A stretch of DNA of 7,397 nucleotides, from contig NZ_DKLM01000130.1 in NCBI RefSeq assembly GCF_002455975.1, forward strand, positions 10,944 through 18,340, given 5' to 3'. The notes beneath the pieces were generated by a model, which was not told the DNA's origin, ran no database searches, and saw nothing but the letters and a program-made list of their open reading frames with translations. Shown in pieces: positions 1 through 5,676 of the stretch. The position numbers and the translations under genes are program-made. The stretch comes from Clostridium sp. UBA6640. Lineage in GTDB: Bacteria > Bacillota > Clostridia > Clostridiales > Clostridiaceae. Positions within the stretch are counted from its first letter, which is position 1, and the number at the start of each line of letters is the position of its first letter.

Positions 1-11
1 TAATTTCCACC

Positions 12-40
12 TTAATTGTGCATTTTGCATTGTGAATTAA
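12..40. repeat. CACAATGCA-type intergenic repeat-like sequence with partial dyad
   Basis: On the minus strand this reads as iterated short words (CACAATGCA, AAATGCA, CACAATTAA) flanked by TTAATT at 12-17 and AATTAA at 35-40. An inner TGCA-TTT-TGCA dyad lies at 19-29. Strings built of such CACAAT/TGCA words are, as I recall, frequent between genes in several clostridial genomes, so this may be one copy of a dispersed element. Only one copy lies in this window, so its repetitive nature is an inference. It lies just downstream of the YgiQ-family gene. Confidence 0.35.
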
Positions 41-45
41 AATAC

Positions 46-85
46 CATAGATATATACATTAAGTTTTAAGGCAATTTATCTATG
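46..85 (-). terminator. weak inverted repeat after the YgiQ-family gene, possible terminator
   Basis: Perfect 8-bp arms CATAGATA (46-53) and TATCTATG (78-85) enclose a 24-nt spacer, starting 5 bp beyond the YgiQ-family stop codon. On the minus strand the distal arm is followed by GTATTTTAATT, which is only moderately U-rich. The large loop and AT-rich stem make this a weak candidate for the end of the transcript. No better terminator is visible between the stop codon and the window edge. Confidence 0.3.
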
Positions 86-89
86 CATA

Positions 90-2066
90 TTATCGTCTTC
101 TATTTTTTCCACTGTTTTTATTATTACCTTTAACTCTAGCTTTTGGATTACTTTGTTTCAATCTTTTATTACTTTCTTTTCGATTATTTTCCTTTGTGTT
201 AGGTTTATCTTTAGCCTTAGATTTATATGTACCTATTTTCTTATTTTTATTATGTTCTTTATCATTTTTGCTACCTTTAGGCCTAATTAAGCATTTTGGT
301 CCATATCCAATTAAATCTGTTCTTCCTGCTTCAGTTAATGCCTCATGCACTAAATTGTAATGCTTAGGATTTCTGAATTGAAGTAGTGCTCTTTGCATAG
401 CTTTTTCATGTCTAGTTTTAGGAACATAAACCTCTTCCATAGTTAATGGGTCAAGTCCTGTGTAAAACATAACTGTTGATAATGTTCCAGGAGTTGGATA
501 GAAATCTTGAACCTGCTCTGGTTGATAATTGATATCTCTCAAATACTCAGCTAATTCTATTGCTGAATCTAAAGTACTTCCTGGATGGCTTGACATTAAA
601 TATGGTATTATGTATTGTTTTTTACCTAGCTTTTCATTTATTTTAAAGAACTTCTCTCTAAATTTGTCATAGGTTTTTCCAGCTGGTTTTCCCATATATT
701 TTAAAACATTAGCTGATACATGTTCTGGAGCAACTTTTAATTGACCACTTACGTGATGTTCTATAAGTTCTTTAAAAAATTTATCATTTTTATCTGCCAT
801 TATGTAATCATATCTTAATCCTGAACGTACAAATACTTTTTTAATCTTAGGTAAACTTCTTACCTTTCTAAGTAATTGCAGGTATTCACTATGATCTACA
901 TCCATGTTTTTACATGGGTTTGGATATAAACACTGTTTATCTTTACAAGCTCCAAACTTTAATTGCTTTTTACAAGCAGGACCTCTAAAGTTTGCAGTTG
1001 GTCCTCCAACATCATGAATATACCCTTTAAAATCTTTAAGATTTGTAATTTCTTTTGCCTCTTCTAATATTGAATCTTCACTTCTACTTTGTACAATTCT
1101 TCCTTGATGAAAAGTTATAGCACAAAAAGAACAGTTCCCATAACATCCTCTTGAGCTAACTATACTAAATTTAACTTCATCTATAGCAGCTATCCCGCCT
1201 TGTTCTTCATAAATTGGATGATAACTTTTTTCATAAGGAAGAGAATATACTTTATCTAATTCTTCTCTATTTAATATTATCTCGGGTTTATTTTGTACCA
1301 AATATTTATTTGCATGTTTTTGTACTATAGTCTTCCCCCTAATTGAGTCCTGCTCCTCATATTGTACCTTAAAAGCTTCTGCATGCTTTTTCTTATCTGC
1401 GCAAACTTCTTTATATGAAGGTATTTCAATATAATCACTTATGTTTTCTAAGTCTTCTGCTACATAACAGGTACCTGGAACATGTGTGATATACTTAGCC
1501 TCCAAACCATCATTTAAATTGTTAGCAATTTCAACAATTTGCTTTTCACCCATTCCATATACTAAAAGGTCTGCCCCACTATCAATAAGCATAGATTTTC
1601 TTACCTTATCACTCCAATAATCATAATGAGCAAATCTTCTAAGACTTGCTTCTACACCACCAATTATAATAGTGACATTTTTATATGCTTCTCTAATTTT
1701 ATTACAATAAACAATTGTTGCTCTATCTGGTCTTAATCCCATCTTTCCACCAGGAGAATAAAAATCTTTATCTCTTAGCTTTTTACTTACAGTGTAATGG
1801 TTAACCATGGAATCCATATTACCTGCATTCACTAAAAAGCCCAATCTAGGCCTGCCTAACCTTTTGAAGTCATCAGCGCTTTTCCAATCTGGTTGAGCTA
1901 TTATCCCTACTTTATAGCCTGCATTTTCTAAAATTCTAGAAATAATTGCAGTTCCAAAACTATGATGATCTATATATGCATCCCCTGTAACTAAAACAAA
2001 ATCTAATTCTTCCCATCCTCTGCTTTTCATATCTTCTTTACTAATTGGTAAAAATGTATTTTTCAT
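90..2066 (-). CDS. YgiQ-family radical SAM protein
   Basis: This is a 658-aa member of the YgiQ/UPF0313 family of radical SAM iron-sulfur proteins, whose reaction is not established. The N-terminal domain (about residues 1-290) contains the family segments LVTGDAYIDHHSFG and GGVEASLRRFAHYDYWSDKVR. The radical SAM motif CYGNCSFC (CxxxCxxC) has Cys308, Cys312 and Cys315 and should bind a 4Fe-4S cluster. A second cysteine group typical of the family follows GGPTANFRGP (Cys365, 374, 379, 385). The conserved body ends at about residue 597 (YGPKCLIRPK). A tail of roughly 60 residues rich in Lys, Asn and Arg follows, ending KNRRR. The ATG at 2066 is chosen because AGGTGG at 2072-2077 lies 5 nt upstream. 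An in-frame GTG at 2075 falls inside that Shine-Dalgarno sequence and cannot be the start. The gene appears to be transcribed alone from the promoter near 2104-2112. Family assignment is firm; function is unknown. Confidence 0.95.
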   Translation of the reverse strand: MKNTFLPISKEDMKSRGWEELDFVLVTGDAYIDHHSFGTAIISRILENAGYKVGIIAQPDWKSADDFKRLGRPRLGFLVNAGNMDSMVNHYTVSKKLRDKDFYSPGGKMGLRPDRATIVYCNKIREAYKNVTIIIGGVEASLRRFAHYDYWSDKVRKSMLIDSGADLLVYGMGEKQIVEIANNLNDGLEAKYITHVPGTCYVAEDLENISDYIEIPSYKEVCADKKKHAEAFKVQYEEQDSIRGKTIVQKHANKYLVQNKPEIILNREELDKVYSLPYEKSYHPIYEEQGGIAAIDEVKFSIVSSRGCYGNCSFCAITFHQGRIVQSRSEDSILEEAKEITNLKDFKGYIHDVGGPTANFRGPACKKQLKFGACKDKQCLYPNPCKNMDVDHSEYLQLLRKVRSLPKIKKVFVRSGLRYDYIMADKNDKFFKELIEHHVSGQLKVAPEHVSANVLKYMGKPAGKTYDKFREKFFKINEKLGKKQYIIPYLMSSHPGSTLDSAIELAEYLRDINYQPEQVQDFYPTPGTLSTVMFYTGLDPLTMEEVYVPKTRHEKAMQRALLQFRNPKHYNLVHEALTEAGRTDLIGYGPKCLIRPKGSKNDKEHNKNKKIGTYKSKAKDKPNTKENNRKESNKRLKQSNPKARVKGNNKNSGKNRRR

Positions 2067-2071
2067 TCGTT

Positions 2072-2077
2072 CCACCT
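2072..2077 (-). promoter_or_regulatory. Shine-Dalgarno AGGTGG fixing the YgiQ-family start
   Basis: AGGTGG on the minus strand sits 5 nt before the ATG at 2066. It overlaps the upstream in-frame GTG at 2073-2075, so the shorter ATG start is the real one. Confidence 0.75.
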
Positions 2078-2103
2078 GCTCATCTCTTGTTAATCTAAAA
2101 TAG

Positions 2104-2112
2104 ATTATACCA
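2104..2112 (-). promoter_or_regulatory. extended -10 promoter for the YgiQ-family gene
   Basis: The minus strand reads TGGTATAAT, a perfect sigma-A -10 hexamer (2104-2109) preceded by the TGn extension. Transcription would begin around 2097, giving a leader of about 30 nt before the ATG. The -35 region is poor (TTAGTA at about 19 bp spacing), which is common for extended -10 promoters. It lies downstream of the terminator at 2180-2223, so this gene probably has independent transcription. Confidence 0.6.
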
Positions 2113-2179
2113 TTAATTTTTTGGTTTTTACTAAGGATTCCTCATGTTAATTTTTTCATATGCCTAATTAAGTTTCTGA

Positions 2180-2223
2180 AAAATAAAATATAAAAAGATA
2201 TGCTAAACTATCAAATTAGCATA
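2180..2223 (-). terminator. intrinsic terminator upstream of the YgiQ-family gene
   Basis: On the minus strand a perfect 8-bp stem TATGCTAA/TTAGCATA (arms 2216-2223 and 2199-2206) with a 9-nt loop is followed directly by TCTTTTTATATTTTATTTT (2198-2180). The stem is AT-rich, so termination may be partial. It would end transcription coming from the 137-aa gene or from the short transcript proposed at 2190-2352. The stop codon of the 21-codon frame at 2216-2281 lies in the ascending arm. Confidence 0.65.
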
Positions 2224-2352
2224 CCTTTGTTGTCGTAAAAGTTACTGCAAAAGCCTTTGCAATTTTAAATTTTGTTGCCATAAAGCAAACCTATTACACC
2301 TTAGTATAATGAGTTTCATCCGTAAAGGCGAATACTAGCCTTAAAGATATAG
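2190..2352 (-). ncRNA. candidate short structured transcript (small RNA or leader)
   Basis: This stretch has the parts of an independent short RNA on the minus strand. There is a TATAAT -10 box at 2359-2364 with a weak -35, then hairpin AAGGC/GCCTT (2325-2342, 8-nt loop). A small TTGC/GCAA stem whose loop holds an ATG (around 2274-2288) follows, then hairpin TGCAAA-GGCT-TTTGCA (2246-2261) and the intrinsic terminator at 2180-2223. The RNA would be about 160 nt. It matches no riboswitch class whose consensus I can recall. It could instead be the 3' untranslated region of the 137-aa gene. The promoter and boundaries are inferred from motifs only. Confidence 0.35.
2216..2281 (-). CDS. possible 21-residue peptide in the small transcript
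   Basis: An ATG-to-TAA frame of 22 codons fills the space between the upstream hairpin and the terminator. The peptide begins MATKFKIAKAFAV and ends TKVC, with five lysines, a short hydrophobic stretch, four threonines and a C-terminal cysteine. The ribosome binding site is poor: AGG lies 8 nt before the ATG and AAGGTG lies 15 nt before it. The stop codon is buried in the terminator stem, an arrangement seen for leader peptides and for very short mRNAs. I do not recognise the peptide. A chance open frame of this length is entirely possible. Confidence 0.25.
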   Translation of the reverse strand: MATKFKIAKAFAVTFTTTKVC

Positions 2353-2358
2353 TTTTAT

Positions 2359-2364
2359 ATTATA
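2359..2364 (-). promoter_or_regulatory. candidate -10 box for the small transcript
   Basis: TATAAT on the minus strand lies 33 bp past the stop codon of the 137-aa gene. No good -35 is seen at 16-18 bp spacing, and in sequence this AT-rich such hexamers arise by chance, so support is modest. Confidence 0.3.
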
Positions 2365-2396
2365 TAAGCACTTTATTTTCTCATATATAACTATAC

Positions 2397-2810
2397 TTAC
2401 TGATGTAATCCAAATCCTGTTATAACTAATGTCGCCCAATCATCTTCACCATTGTCAATCCAATGATATTCAATATCAAGTTCTTTAAGCCATGCATTAA
2501 GACCATTGGTTCTTTTGCTTACATTTGGTGATTGTCTTCCAAATTTATCTTTTATAATTTCAAGCAATTCTATTTGCTCATTTTTACCTAGATCTTCATC
2601 TAACATTTCTGATATAACTTCACAGCACTCTCCATAAGCTTTATGATCTTCATAATACAGCTCATTAGCTAATAGCTGCCTTTTCTTATTTAAATCATCT
2701 TTTACAGTATTAATTTCGTCTAAATTTGATAAGTACCTTTTAGCTATATTCATCGCTGCAATGTCATTATCTATTTTAATTATTGTTTTCTCTAATTTTG
2801 CATTTCTCAT
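2397..2810 (-). CDS. hypothetical protein, 137 aa
   Basis: I do not recognise this protein. It has no signal peptide or membrane segment and should be cytosolic. Residues 1-90 are charged and look helical, with leucine/isoleucine spacing compatible with short coiled coils and an adjacent cysteine pair (Cys62-Cys63). The C-terminal third (about residues 100-137) contains NGLNAWLKELDIEYHWIDNGEDDW followed by a beta-like ATLVITGFGLHQ end. The start ATG at 2810 has only a weak GTGAGA-like Shine-Dalgarno about 9 nt upstream. An extended -10 promoter lies at 2853-2861. The gene has non-coding sequence of more than 300 bp upstream and about 330 bp downstream, so it is probably monocistronic. Composition matches its neighbours. 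That it is a real gene is likely; function is unknown. Confidence 0.75.
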   Translation of the reverse strand: MRNAKLEKTIIKIDNDIAAMNIAKRYLSNLDEINTVKDDLNKKRQLLANELYYEDHKAYGECCEVISEMLDEDLGKNEQIELLEIIKDKFGRQSPNVSKRTNGLNAWLKELDIEYHWIDNGEDDWATLVITGFGLHQ

Positions 2811-2852
2811 TTAATTTTCTCACTTTACGTTTTTTTATTTAATCATTTATTA

Positions 2853-2861
2853 ATTATATCA
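2853..2861 (-). promoter_or_regulatory. extended -10 promoter for the 137-aa gene
   Basis: The minus strand reads TGATATAAT: TATAAT at 2853-2858 preceded by the TGn extension. It is about 43 bp upstream of the ATG at 2810. The -35 region is weak (CTGTTA at 18 bp spacing). The same TGnTATAAT form occurs upstream of the YgiQ-family gene and the first GNAT gene. Confidence 0.55.
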
Positions 2862-2888
2862 TTAATACCTTATGGCTAACAGCTTTAT

Positions 2889-2923
2889 TATTTAAGTATG
2901 AAAATAAAATAATTACTTAAATA
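2889..2923. repeat. AT-rich inverted repeat, 10-bp arms
   Basis: Arms TATTTAAGTA (2889-2898) and TACTTAAATA (2914-2923) are perfect complements around a 15-nt spacer. It lies 30-65 bp upstream of the -10 box of the 137-aa gene, so it could be a regulator binding site. No U-tract supports a terminator on the minus strand. Confidence 0.4.
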
Positions 2924-2965
2924 TGGAATAAATATTTTATACCAAGTAATGAAACAATTTCCACT

Positions 2966-2980
2966 CATAGCATGGCTATG
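2966..2980. repeat. hairpin CATAGC-ATG-GCTATG
   Basis: A perfect 6-bp stem with a 3-nt loop, part of the hairpin cluster between the methyltransferase and the 137-aa gene. There is no adjacent T-tract on either strand, so it is not a standard terminator. Confidence 0.4.
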
Positions 2981-3006
2981 TGCGAGCTCTTATGGCAGAA
3001 TATCAT

Positions 3007-3055
3007 GAAAAACAAACTAGCATACTAACTAGCCCTATGCATCTTTTGAAGATGC
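3007..3055 (-). terminator. hairpin pair, possible terminator of the kinase-methyltransferase operon
   Basis: On the minus strand, about 100 nt past the methyltransferase stop, the hairpin GCATCTT-CAA-AAGATGC (3039-3055) is followed by a second weak stem. In that stem GGGCTAG can pair with CTAGTTT (four Watson-Crick plus three G-U pairs), and GTTTTTC comes next. The second stem with its T-tract resembles an intrinsic terminator; the first hairpin may be an accessory stem. The assignment is tentative because the T-bearing stem is weak. Confidence 0.35.
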
Positions 3056-3152
3056 CTTATATTATATAGAATTATTAAACATTCTTTATATCTTGCCATA
3101 TACTCTCTTATTTTATCCCAATTATTTTTATAGTATTGTCTAGCTTAAAGAA

Positions 3153-3983
3153 TTATTTTTCGCCAAAAGCATATATTACTGGCATATTAAAATGAAATCC
3201 ATCTATCTTTCTAAATTTTTCAAGTCCATTAAATACATCTATTTTAAATTCTTCAACCTTATTCTCACCAAGTTCTTCTACTCTTTCAAATATTGTTCTT
3301 ACTGCATTAGACCACATTTCTTGCCACCATTCTTCTTTGCTTTTATAAATGACATCTGCATCTTCCTCATAAATTTTTACATTTCTAAAACCTGAATCTT
3401 CTAATGTCTTTTTAGCACCATTTAATGTATTAAACTGTGGAATATTTGATTTTTTATTACTATTTTCACTAGTTGAACCTGTATTCAAATATTTATTAAC
3501 TATTTCTGTCAGCCATTTTTGATCTTCTTGTACTCCCCATATGCTAAATCCAACTTGTCCATCTTTTTTTAATACTCTTAGTACATCATTTAATTTATTA
3601 TCACTAAATAAAAGATATCCAATGCCAAATCCACAAATGACATTATCAAAAAAATCATTATCAAAATCTAAGCTTTCTGCATTCATCTGTATTACTTCTA
3701 CATTTTTTATATTTTTCTTTAGGATATCTTTATATGTTTCATTGACCATAACTTCTGAAATATCTATGCCTACAGCATGTCCATTTCCCCCTATTTTATG
3801 TATCGCAGCAAACAACGAAGCTCCCCTGCCCGTACCAATATCTAATACCTTTGCACCTTTATTAATGCCTGAAAGTTCAACTAATCTATTTCCAAATTGA
3901 TTCCAATAATCAGGTCCAATCTTTCCGAAGGTAGGTGCAACTTTATCGCATACTTCTATAAATTTTTGTTTTTCTTTATTCAT
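3153..3983 (-). CDS. class I SAM-dependent methyltransferase (Methyltransf_11/UbiE-like)
   Basis: This is a 276-aa Rossmann-fold methyltransferase that transfers the methyl group of S-adenosylmethionine to an unidentified acceptor. Motif I is VLDIGTGRG at residues 46-54, the SAM-binding glycine loop. The acidic ribose-binding residue is Asp74 in AVGIDIS. NAESLDFDNDFFDNVICGFGI (about 101-121) corresponds to motifs II-III, and VLKKDGQVGFSIWG (137-150) is the post-III strand. The C-terminal 120 residues form a variable cap that probably sets substrate choice. There is no signal peptide or membrane segment. The ATG at 3983 has GAGAGGG (3994-4000) 10 nt upstream. The gene follows the kinase-like gene by 43 bp without a promoter, so they are probably co-transcribed. 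Fold and cofactor are confident. The acceptor (small molecule, lipid or quinone) cannot be told from sequence. Confidence 0.9.
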   Translation of the reverse strand: MNKEKQKFIEVCDKVAPTFGKIGPDYWNQFGNRLVELSGINKGAKVLDIGTGRGASLFAAIHKIGGNGHAVGIDISEVMVNETYKDILKKNIKNVEVIQMNAESLDFDNDFFDNVICGFGIGYLLFSDNKLNDVLRVLKKDGQVGFSIWGVQEDQKWLTEIVNKYLNTGSTSENSNKKSNIPQFNTLNGAKKTLEDSGFRNVKIYEEDADVIYKSKEEWWQEMWSNAVRTIFERVEELGENKVEEFKIDVFNGLEKFRKIDGFHFNMPVIYAFGEK

Positions 3984-4026
3984 ATTTTATTTACCCTCTC
4001 ATTTTGTTTCACAAATATCATTAATC

Positions 4027-4980
4027 TTAATAGTAATTTTGCAAAGTAGATATTATAAGCTTTTTAAAATTCTTATGTTTTTCTGGTAAGTCATTTTCTC
4101 CATTAATCATTTGAATTAAATTTACTAAATCCCTTAACTTTCCGAGTTTATACCAATTATCTGAAAGCTTTATCTTAGATATCTCCGAATAACTTTTTTC
4201 AAATACTGATATTAAATTTTTATCTAAATATTGCTCTTCTCTAAAAAATTGGCCTATATCAGATATTGGATGACCAGCCATGACAAACTCCCAGTCCAAA
4301 ATACAGCTCAATTTTCCATTATAAACTAAAATGTTAGTTGGCCTAAAATCTCCATGAACCAAAGAAACTTGTTTACCCATCTGTTCTAAACTTTCTTTGT
4401 TTGATAATATCAATTTTTCTATATTTTTTACCGCTTCAGCTCCTAAACGACTTCTTGCATTTTCACCTAAAAACATTCCATACCATGTTTCTAAAGGAGG
4501 TAAAAAACTTTTCACTTCTAAATTATCATCTAAGAACCCAACTTTTGTATAAACATGATTATGAATTGATGCCATTGTCTTTCCAATATCCTTAATTAAG
4601 TTCTCTTCTAGAACATATCCAGAATTCATAGCACTTTGCAGGGTTATTCCCTGAGCAAATTCATAAATAGCAAAAGTTCTTAATTCAATGGATTCATCTT
4701 GAGATAAAAAATATAATTTCTGTACTGGTATTTCATTCTTTAATAGAGTTAATAACTTCTTTTCTTTTTTCCATGATTCATCATTAATAGGAAATATCCT
4801 AAGCAAAAACACTGAAGCATTATTCTTTATACGTACAACATAATTTGTATTCCTACAGCCTTCTAATAGTGGTGTAATACTTTCCACCACTAAATTTCTA
4901 TCAAAAAGATAAAAAAGATGATCAACGATTTTTTTATCTATTTTATAAAATGGAATAATTCTCTCTAGCTTACAATCCAT
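4027..4980 (-). CDS. APH/choline-kinase-fold phosphotransferase
   Basis: This 317-aa protein belongs to the aminoglycoside phosphotransferase-like (APH) family of small-molecule kinases. The catalytic loop HGDFRPTN (residues 209-216) carries the catalytic Asp211 and metal-binding Asn216, and LDWEF (228-232) provides the DFG-equivalent Asp229. The N-lobe has the nucleotide-loop segment LLEGCRNTNYVVR (38-50), strand VFLLRIFP (57-64), where arginine occupies the spot near the usual lysine, and a hinge AIYEFAQG (104-111). The length is normal for the family. It is cytosolic, with no membrane segment. The ATG at 4980 has GGAG (4992-4995) 11 nt upstream. It is first in a likely two-gene operon with the methyltransferase. 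Relatives phosphorylate aminoglycosides, macrolides, choline, homoserine or sugars. Nothing here proves antibiotic resistance, so the substrate is left open. Confidence 0.9.
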   Translation of the reverse strand: MDCKLERIIPFYKIDKKIVDHLFYLFDRNLVVESITPLLEGCRNTNYVVRIKNNASVFLLRIFPINDESWKKEKKLLTLLKNEIPVQKLYFLSQDESIELRTFAIYEFAQGITLQSAMNSGYVLEENLIKDIGKTMASIHNHVYTKVGFLDDNLEVKSFLPPLETWYGMFLGENARSRLGAEAVKNIEKLILSNKESLEQMGKQVSLVHGDFRPTNILVYNGKLSCILDWEFVMAGHPISDIGQFFREEQYLDKNLISVFEKSYSEISKIKLSDNWYKLGKLRDLVNLIQMINGENDLPEKHKNFKKLIISTLQNYY

Positions 4981-5141
4981 ATTCCATCACACTCCAACTA
5001 TTAAATGCTTTAAAATAAACCTCAAAACCCCTCATTTAAAGGTGACATAATCTTTCCTGTTTAAATATCATCTTTTATGTTTGGCTTTAATATTCTTTGA
5101 TAATATAATATTTATGACTCTTATATTTTTACTATTTCTAA

Positions 5142-5151
5142 TGAACCGTCC
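5142..5151 (-). repeat. GGGACGGTTC motif just after the CoaD-like gene
   Basis: Directly after the CoaD-like stop codon TAG, the minus strand reads GGACGGTTCATTAG; with the last G of the stop this gives GGGACGGTTC. As I recall, that decamer recurs in intergenic REP-like elements of Clostridia and other bacteria, often at gene ends. Only a single half-site is present and no matching inverted arm is seen nearby. The 171-bp gap onward to the kinase gene contains no convincing promoter or terminator. Confidence 0.3.
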
Positions 5152-5628
5152 CTATGCTTCATCTAGCTTTATTGCTTTTAATACTGGCTTTGGCACATAA
5201 GAAGATATTTCTTTATTATACCTGTAAAGCTCCATAACCATAGAAGAACTTACATGACTTAAACTCCCTGCTCTAATATATATAGTTTTAAGTCCAAAGG
5301 ATTCATTAATTTTTGCTAAATTTTCTTCATACTCATAATCAATTCCATTACGAATTCCACGAATAAGATATTCTACGCCTTCTTTATTTGCCAAATCTGC
5401 AATTAATCCATGAAAATTTAAAGCAACAATTTTATTACTATAAGGTAGATCTAAAACTGTCTGTCGTATAGCTTGGAGCATTATATTAGAATTAATTCTG
5501 CGATTTTTATCAGGATTATCAGCAATTGCAACAATTACCTTATCAAATAAAGATGTTGCTTCTATTAGTACATTGAGATGTCCAATTGTAAAACGATCAA
5601 AAGTGCCTGCATATATAGCTTTTGCCAA
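5152..5628 (-). CDS. CoaD-like phosphopantetheine adenylyltransferase, divergent
   Basis: This 158-aa protein is the length of PPAT (CoaD), which adenylates 4'-phosphopantetheine to dephospho-CoA. Family hallmarks present are YAGTFDRFTIGHLNV (6-20) with the nucleotidyltransferase TxGH motif (Thr14, Gly16, His17), Lys41 in NPDKN, FHGLIADLA (72-80), RGIRNGIDYEYE (90-101) with Arg90, and HVSSSMV (125-131). Departures from typical CoaD are Arg12 instead of Pro in GTFDP, loss of the FSLEER segment after the lysine (RINSNIMLQ instead), and NLAKIN where QMALMN is usual. It is therefore a divergent CoaD or a second paralogue that may use a related substrate. The start is TTG at 5626-5628, supported by a strong AAGGAGG (5639-5645) 10 nt upstream. 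It lies 48 bp after the second GNAT gene and probably shares its transcript, unlike the usual coaD setting next to rsmD. Confidence 0.85.
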   Translation of the reverse strand: MAKAIYAGTFDRFTIGHLNVLIEATSLFDKVIVAIADNPDKNRRINSNIMLQAIRQTVLDLPYSNKIVALNFHGLIADLANKEGVEYLIRGIRNGIDYEYEENLAKINESFGLKTIYIRAGSLSHVSSSMVMELYRYNKEISSYVPKPVLKAIKLDEA

Positions 5629-5638
5629 ATTATTTCTC

Positions 5639-5645
5639 CCTCCTT
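5639..5645 (-). promoter_or_regulatory. Shine-Dalgarno AAGGAGG for a TTG start
   Basis: A near-perfect AAGGAGG lies 10 nt upstream of the TTG codon at 5626-5628. It supports that non-ATG start for the CoaD-like protein, since no ATG is available close to the binding site and the conserved N-terminus begins here. Confidence 0.75.
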
Positions 5646-5676
5646 AATTTTATTACTCATTATAATTTGAATTTGC

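Larger units (their letters stand above)
2811..3152. other. 342-bp intergenic region with clustered hairpins
   Basis: No convincing coding sequence is present on either strand. The region holds, from low to high coordinates: a promoter for the 137-aa gene (2853-2861), an AT-rich inverted repeat (2889-2923), a 6-bp hairpin (2966-2980), a CTAG/CTAG stem followed on the minus strand by a T-tract (about 3007-3034), and a 7-bp hairpin (3039-3055). The rest, 3056-3152, is featureless AT-rich sequence after the methyltransferase stop codon. Its GC content looks locally higher at 2960-3055 than in the flanks, as expected for a structured RNA or repeat element. Confidence 0.6.

Noticed and set aside
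2190..2352. Cyclic-di-GMP, preQ1, THF or fluoride riboswitch
   Set aside because: I compared remembered consensus segments of these classes with the region and none of the invariant motifs is present.
3025..3099. 24-residue minus-strand open frame after the methyltransferase
   Set aside because: The ribosome binding site is weak, its 3' half overlaps the hairpin cluster, and the sequence is unrecognisable. A chance frame is the simplest explanation.
3192..3395. 67-codon plus-strand open frame
   Set aside because: It is antisense to the confident methyltransferase, rich in Phe/Tyr/Ile as expected from reverse-complemented AT-rich coding sequence, and resembles no family.
3541..3900. 119-codon plus-strand open frame
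   Set aside because: It lies opposite the methyltransferase SAM-binding domain, with Ser/Pro/Phe-rich shadow composition.
4401..4595. 64-codon plus-strand open frame
   Set aside because: It is antisense to the kinase gene and has no family resemblance.
4027..4980. Aminoglycoside resistance gene
   Set aside because: The fold and catalytic motifs match the broad APH family only. No substrate-specific signature is visible, so a resistance label would be unsupported.
4981..5151. Promoter for the kinase-methyltransferase pair
   Set aside because: Several AT-rich hexamers (such as TTGAGG with TTAATA at 15 bp) are possible, but none has both acceptable boxes and spacing, so no site is called.
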